Positions 59,841 through 64,000 of a stretch of 64,000 nucleotides of DNA are shown here, in pieces. Position numbers and translations under genes: made by a program. Under the pieces are notes generated by a model, which worked only from the letters and a program-made list of their open reading frames with translations, searched no databases and was not told the origin of the DNA. Each line of letters opens with the position of its first letter. Within the stretch, counting starts at the first letter, position 1. Origin of the DNA: [Actinomadura] parvosata subsp. kistnae (GTDB taxonomy: Bacteria > Actinomycetota > Actinomycetes > Streptosporangiales > Streptosporangiaceae); assembly GCF_900323885.1 (NCBI RefSeq), contig NZ_OOHJ01000006.1, positions 186,001 to 250,000 on the forward strand, given 5' to 3'.

Positions 59841-60685
59841 TCAGACCGGCAAGCGAGCGACGCCGCCGTAGACGCCGGACATCTCCGGTGGCAGGTCGCC
59901 GTCGTCCGTGCCGTCGGGCCGCCATCGGGGCACGTACACCAGGCCCGGCTCCACCAGGGTGAAGCCGTCGAAGAGGCGCTGGATGGCGTCGTGCGTGCGG
60001 AGTACGAGCGGGTCGGCGGCTCGCCGGTACTGTTCCTCGGCCGTCTGGATCTGCTCCGGGGACAGGGTCTTGTCCAGGCCGTCCATGGAGCCGTGGCTGA
60101 GGGCGAGGAAGCTGCCGGGAGCCATCCGGTCGCGGATGGTGGCGATGAGCCGCTGGGGTTCTGCTCGTCGGTGACGAAGTGCAGGACCGCGTTCAGGACC
60201 AGGGCGATCGGCCGGCGCCAGTCCAGGAAGTCCCGCACGTCGGGGTGGGCGAGGATGTCCTCGACACGCCGCAGGTCGCCGCCGATCACCCGTACGCGAT
60301 CGTTGCCGGCTGTCAGGGCACGGGCGCAGGCCACCACGGTGGGGTCGTAGTCGACGTAGACCACCCGGGCGTCCGGATCGATGCTCTGGGCGATCTCGTG
60401 CACGTTGCCGGCGGTGGGGAAACCCGAGCCGATGTCGAGGAACTGGCCGATGGCGCCGCCGTCGGGGTCGGCGAGCCAGCGGACCGCCCGCCGCAGGAAC
60501 GCCCGGGTGGCCCGCATGCCGACGGCCGTGTTCGGGCTGCCGGCCAGCATCGCCTCGGCGGCCTCGCGGTCGGCGGGGAAGTGGTCCTTGCCGCCGATGA
60601 CGTAGTTGTAGATGCCCGCGGACGTCGGGCGGGTGGTGTCGATGCCCGCCGGCACCCACCCTTCTGGTCCGGCCTTCTCCGTCAT
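59841..60685 (-). pseudogene. SAM-dependent methyltransferase (DUF574), one frameshift
   Basis: From ATG 60685 the frame encodes AGIYNYVIGGKDHFPADREA, QFLDIGSGFPTAGNVHEIAQ and VLHFVTDEQNP. At about 60156 it must shift by one base to continue as QRLIATIRDRMAPGSFLALS to the stop at 59841. Restoring one base to the run of four C/G bases at 60155-60158 gives a normal 281-residue methyltransferase similar to that at 49994. A sequencing error in the run is a likely cause. Confidence 0.82.
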
Positions 60686-61515
60686 CCTCGCCTCCCGGCA
60701 GTCCGGCTTCGCTGAGGGCTTTCGTGATCGTTGATCACCCTTGACGGTGCTCGCCGGGCTTGCGATGTGTCAAGGCTCCAGCTCGATATGCGTTTTTGAC
60801 AGGCCGGCGCCGGGCGCGGCGCCGACAGCAGGAATGCGGCCGGGCTCCCTGCTCTGGGACAGGCTCTGCGCCAGCACCGGCGGCTCGATGCCGGCCGATC
60901 ACGAGATCGGCCCGGACCTGCCGGGTCGGCGTAGGGGCGGGCGACACCTTGATGGTCGCGCACTCCCCCGTGTCCATGGTCCCGCAGGTGGACCATGCGA
61001 TCGTGGGCCGGCTCCGGCGATGCCCGGCGTGGCGCTCCCGCCAATTGTCACGTCACCGCCGGCCCGCCGGCCCCGCGGTGAACAGCTTCGACCTCCTATG
61101 CTGTCCTCCTCCCGCTCGTCCTCGGGACCGAGCAGCAGGCCGCGCTCGTCGAGGCGCCCGATGACGCTGAGCTCGATCTCGGGTCGTGGCCAGGCAGTGT
61201 CATCCTGCCACGGTGTTCTCCGCCTGGCCACGAATCCCGGCACGACCGCCACGATGTCCGCGCGTTCTCACAGGCGGCCGGCGAGCGCGGGACGGCTCGA
61301 ATGTACGACATGCGGCGGCAGTCCGAATCCGTCGAGTGACTGGTGCCGTACGGCCAGGCCCGCAGTGGATGACATGCGGCATCGGCCGCGGCAGGACATG
61401 CCCGCGACCAGCAACCGAAGCGACCGGTCATTCCGCACCAGCCGCAAGCCAGATACCCGCAGTCCTGCGGCAGGAACTCTGACGATCAGACGCCGGCGTC
61501 CACGAGGAGGTTGCG
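60686..61515. other. Long intergenic region with one class promoter and a possible truncated gene
   Basis: About 830 bp. From the promoter at 61300-61343 a minus-strand frame (GTG 61252) reads AVVPGFVARRRTPWQDD, then EIELSVIGRLDERGLLLGP for about 60 residues before losing protein character. It may be the start of a degraded gene. The rest shows short frames on both strands and nothing recognisable. Confidence 0.4.
61300..61343 (-). promoter_or_regulatory. Promoter of the shared class without an intact gene
   Basis: On the minus strand: CCAGTCACTCGACGGATTC at 61325-61343, a 19-bp spacer, then TACATT at 61300-61305. It drives the possible remnant below 61252. Confidence 0.6.
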
Positions 61516-62030
61516 ATGGGTCATATCGATGTCATCGGGGCAGGTTTGCCACGCATAGGGACCACGTCGATGAAGGCGGCCTTGGAGCATCTCGGTTTCG
61601 GCCCCTGCCAGCTGCTCCGCGAGCATGCGAAGCACAGTATTCAAACTCATCCGGAACCCGGCCCTGACCTCGGGCATGCCCGGAGCCGAGAGCATCGTGT
61701 CCCTTTCACGGCACCTGTGGAGCGCTGTCTTCGGGCACGGCCCGGACGTCGTAGTCCCCCACCGAGCGGGAAACGACAGAGGCGTTCGAGCGGCACACCG
61801 CAGAAGTCCTCTCAAGCGTGAGCCCGGACCGCGTGCTCGTGCACGACGCCGCCCAGGAATGGGAGCCGTTGCGCGAGTTCCTCGGGGTGAAGGCGCCAAG
61901 CATCCCCTATCCGACCCTCCACAGGGGTCACGCCACCCAGGAGGCGGTGCAGCGGCTGCGCCGCGGGGAACGCCCTTCCTGCCCTGCGGAGATCCGTTCC
62001 CGGCGGGGACGGCCCAGCGCACGCGTAACA
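61516..62030 (+). pseudogene. Sulfotransferase family protein, multiply frameshifted
   Basis: GAGGAGG precedes ATG 61516. The first frame (VIGAGLPRIGTTSMKAALEH, LGFGPCQLL) is the PAPS-binding start of a sulfotransferase_4-type protein. A second frame carries FKLIRNPALTSGMPGAES. A third carries ETTEAFERHTAEVLSSVSPD, then EWEPLREFLGV, the conserved C-terminal region. The protein is shorter than its relatives and needs at least two shifts, so it is most likely dead. Confidence 0.75.
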
Positions 62031-62031
62031 G

Positions 62032-63189
62032 TCACGAACGTCCCACAGGGAGGATCCGGTCGAGCCAGTCGCACACCTCCTGGGCGAGCCGGGTGGGATT
62101 GTTGATCTGGCAGTGGGCGTCGGCGCCTGTGGCGGCGTCGAGTTCCAGCAGCTTTTTGCGCGGTGACGGCAGAGCGTGGTGCCAGCTCCGTACCTGCTCG
62201 ACGAGGGCAGGCGACTCCCCCAGCCCGACAATGGACAGGAACGGGCAGGTGACCTGGGCGGGGTCGGCGGTGAAGGTGGCGAGCAGGCGAGCGAAGTCGA
62301 CCGGCCCCGCCAGTCCGGAACGCCACAGGTACATCTGAAAGTTGTCCTTCATCGCCCCCTCTTCGGCCATCCGCCGCACCACCTCGACGGGTAGCAGCGA
62401 CCCGAAGTCGGAGATGGGCGTGGTGGCGGCGGCCGCCGCGATCCGCCGCTCCGACATGACGGCGCGGCTGACCATGTAGCCTCCCCCGGAGAAGCCGATG
62501 ATGGCGAGCGTGGCGGGATCCTGGCCGTAAGCGTCGATCAGATGGTCGACGACGGCGCCGACCGGCCGCTCGGTCTCGGCCATCAGGTGCAGGCCGCGCA
62601 GCGGCGTGCTGCCCTGCCCGGGCAGGTCCGCCATCACCGTGGTGTAGCCGCGCCGCCAGGCGTTTAGGCCGATCAGGTGGTACATGTCCTCCCGGCCGCT
62701 GTCGCCGCCACCGATGACGATGAGCGTGGGAGCGTCGGGTCCGGCGTCGAGTCGCAGCCCCGGCAGCGACGTGCCCTCGAACGGCACCTCGAGGTAGTCC
62801 AGGGGCAGGTCCAGCAGCGTCACCGCCCGCTCGAACGCGGCCTCGTACTTGTTGATCAGACGGATGAACCCGTCGCCGCGCCCGGCGAACTGCCACGCCT
62901 GTCGATAGCAGTAATAGGCCTTCATCATGACCTCACCGGCGCTGCGCCGACGGCCATCCACCTCCCAGCCGTCGGCCAGGTCACCCTGGGCATCCCCGTA
63001 ACGTTCGAACTCTTCTGTCCAGCTCGCGGTGTCGCCGTCGGAGATCCGGGAGGCGATGTGGTAGAGCTCGCCGGCGTCGAGGCCGCCTGTCTTGGCGGCT
63101 CCGGCGGACCACTGGAAGATGAAGTCCATGTCCCGGTCGTCGAAGCGGTACCGGATGGGATTGCTGCGCTGCACCGTCTCGTCTGTCAT
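62032..63189 (-). CDS. Alpha/beta hydrolase (FrsA/DUF1100-like esterase)
   Basis: A 385-residue serine hydrolase with a long N-terminal helical cap (EEFERYGDAQGDLADGW, KYEAAFERAV) before the hydrolase domain. GGGDSGREDMY forms the oxyanion region, and GFSGGGYMVSRAV holds the nucleophile. The acid and histidine are in the C-terminal part near GADAHCQINNP. Relatives include FrsA-type and 2,6-dihydropseudooxynicotine hydrolases. ATG 63189 is chosen. It lies 65 bp after the AraC gene in the same direction. Confidence 0.88.
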   Translation of the reverse strand: MTDETVQRSNPIRYRFDDRDMDFIFQWSAGAAKTGGLDAGELYHIASRISDGDTASWTEEFERYGDAQGDLADGWEVDGRRRSAGEVMMKAYYCYRQAWQFAGRGDGFIRLINKYEAAFERAVTLLDLPLDYLEVPFEGTSLPGLRLDAGPDAPTLIVIGGGDSGREDMYHLIGLNAWRRGYTTVMADLPGQGSTPLRGLHLMAETERPVGAVVDHLIDAYGQDPATLAIIGFSGGGYMVSRAVMSERRIAAAAATTPISDFGSLLPVEVVRRMAEEGAMKDNFQMYLWRSGLAGPVDFARLLATFTADPAQVTCPFLSIVGLGESPALVEQVRSWHHALPSPRKKLLELDAATGADAHCQINNPTRLAQEVCDWLDRILPVGRS

Positions 63190-63254
63190 GCCGCCGAGGC
63201 TAGGCCCGGCCCCTGGGCGGTGGTGAGGACAGAACACGCGGTGAGGGGGACCGT

Positions 63255-64000
63255 TCACGCAGTGGAGCTGCGGTACTCCTGAGGGGTGCGCCCGTGCACG
63301 CGCCTGAAGGCTCGCCGGAAGGCGCGCACGTCGGCGTAACCGAGCCGGGCGCTGATCGCCGCGACCGGCATGCCGGTGCCGGACAGGAGTTCCACGGCCA
63401 GCCTCGCGCGCTCCGCCTCCAGTTCCTGCCGCCAACTCGTCCCCTCCTCGTGCAGCAGTTGCTGCAGCCGGCGCGGGCTGATCGCGAGGCTGTGCGCGGC
63501 CGCTCTCAAGGTCGCTTTGTCATGGTCGAGCCCGGCGGCCAGGAAGGACCGCACCCGATCCCGCCACGGCCGCCCCTCTCCCTGCCGCCCCTCTCCCTGC
63601 CGCCCCTCTCCCTGCCGTAGCCGACTGACGGTTCGCCGGAGCAGGGCCGCCAGGGCGGGATCGGCTCCGAGCAGCGGGCGGTCGAGGTCGCGGCGGCGGA
63701 AGGTGAGAGTGTTGGCGTCCTGCCCGAATTCGATCAGTTCGGTGCCGTACGCCGCAACGAGATCACGGTGGCGGGGTGGCGCGGGCATCGCCATCCCGAT
63801 GCTCACGGGCCGGACCGGCGCGCCCACCGCCGCCCTGGCGAGGGTCAATTGCCAGCCCAGGGCTGCGCTCGCGGGATGCCGGTTCTCGTCCATCGCGGGC
63901 ATCCGCCGGGTCAGGGTGACCAGGTCGCCGCTCGTGCTCATCTCATACGACCCGCCGGTCGTCACGAGGTCGATGTGCCGGACGACGCTGCCGAACGCCT
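63255..64000 (-). CDS. AraC family regulator, N-terminus beyond the window
   Basis: The frame is open to the window end. The visible part has about 150 residues of the N-terminal ligand domain (AraC_binding_2/Arabinose_bd type), then the two HTH motifs of AraC proteins: ATLRAAAHSLAISPRRLQQL and MPVAAISARLGYADVRAFR with HGRTPQEYR. It probably regulates the esterase gene downstream. A repeat of the peptide unit RQGEG sits in the linker before the HTH domain. Confidence 0.88.
   Translation of the reverse strand, partial: AFGSVVRHIDLVTTGGSYEMSTSGDLVTLTRRMPAMDENRHPASAALGWQLTLARAAVGAPVRPVSIGMAMPAPPRHRDLVAAYGTELIEFGQDANTLTFRRRDLDRPLLGADPALAALLRRTVSRLRQGEGRQGEGRQGEGRPWRDRVRSFLAAGLDHDKATLRAAAHSLAISPRRLQQLLHEEGTSWRQELEAERARLAVELLSGTGMPVAAISARLGYADVRAFRRAFRRVHGRTPQEYRSSTA
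63571..63615. repeat. Three perfect 15-bp tandem repeats inside the AraC gene
   Basis: The unit CGCCCCTCTCCCTGC occurs three times without change and encodes RQGEG repeats in the linker. The count is a multiple of three bases, so it alters only linker length. It could vary by slippage between strains. Confidence 0.8.

Noticed and set aside
60735..60977. Minus-strand frame with DTGECATIKVSPAPTP
   Set aside because: No ribosome site, no family match and weak codon bias.
1..64000. tRNA or rRNA genes, CRISPR arrays, insertion sequences, prophage or secondary-metabolite core genes
   Set aside because: I saw no cloverleaf-like tRNA sequence, repeat-spacer array, transposase, integrase, phage structural gene, polyketide synthase or peptide synthetase.

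Overview
The window is high-GC DNA with strong GC bias at third codon positions, many GTG and some TTG starts, and ATGA/GTGA stop-start overlaps inside operons. The gene content is typical of a soil actinomycete: ECF sigma factors with membrane partners, LolCDE/FtsX-type and Ytr-type ABC exporters, a class F sortase, two Methyltransf_19 (DUF574) methyltransferases, a Tap-type peptidase and many TetR/IclR/GntR regulators. A Streptosporangiales-like genome (for example Nonomuraea) is the best guess, but nothing here proves the genus. I recognised no rRNA, tRNA, CRISPR array, insertion sequence or prophage. The region reads as accessory chromosome with several decaying genes.

Layout. 1-1382: the tail of a zinc alcohol dehydrogenase and a P450-fold protein that has lost its heme-cysteine loop. 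1533-10313: an eight-gene minus-strand catabolic operon (asparaginase-like amidase, three-subunit molybdenum hydroxylase, MBL-fold protein, CoxG, enolase-superfamily enzyme, cyclic-amide hydrolase) behind a near-perfect 20-bp palindrome. 10674-15702: a frameshifted WD-rich protein, a fossil sigma-factor/partner fusion, two small unknown proteins and an intact ECF sigma factor with its membrane partner. 15819-20191: a TetR gene, then an FAD monooxygenase/DUF3224/hydrolase operon facing an IclR gene. 20556-24448: a coiled-coil membrane protein, DoxX, class F sortase and acyltransferase. 24734-34472: an FtsX/LolD exporter, a YtrA-type GntR with its ABC exporter, and a two-component system behind a decayed exporter. 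34533-43809: unknown proteins, acetyltransferase, secreted peptidase, and a TetR/flavin monooxygenase/flavin reductase operon. 43819-50894: an MFS efflux gene behind a leader peptide and attenuator, small membrane and secreted proteins, a DnaB-like ATPase and a methyltransferase. 51002-64000: TetR, a second ECF sigma operon, a molybdopterin oxidoreductase, a double CMD-domain protein with an SDR, a second methyltransferase, a sulfotransferase pseudogene, an esterase and an AraC regulator.

The main system-level signal is a promoter class shared by unrelated genes. Read in the gene direction it is CCAGTCAYRTGACRGATTC followed, after 19 or 20 bp in every case, by TANNNT. I found twelve copies with both parts between 15819 and 61343, plus three motif copies without a recognisable -10. 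They precede a TetR gene, the acyltransferase/sortase operon and a truncated duplicate of it, an NTF2-like protein, the MFS leader, a small membrane protein, a secreted protein, a DnaB-like ATPase, a methyltransferase, the CMD/SDR operon and two stretches with no clear gene. One copy has exactly 11 bp, about one helical turn, inserted between its two halves. That suggests an activator box joined to a promoter and hence a dispersed regulon.

Several frame breaks lie in G or C runs (near 11396, 11569, 19576 and 60156) and look like one missing base, so they may be sequencing errors. Other genes are truly degraded: an ABC ATPase with about 150 bp missing, a truncated acyltransferase copy, and sulfotransferase, M28 peptidase and TetR remnants.
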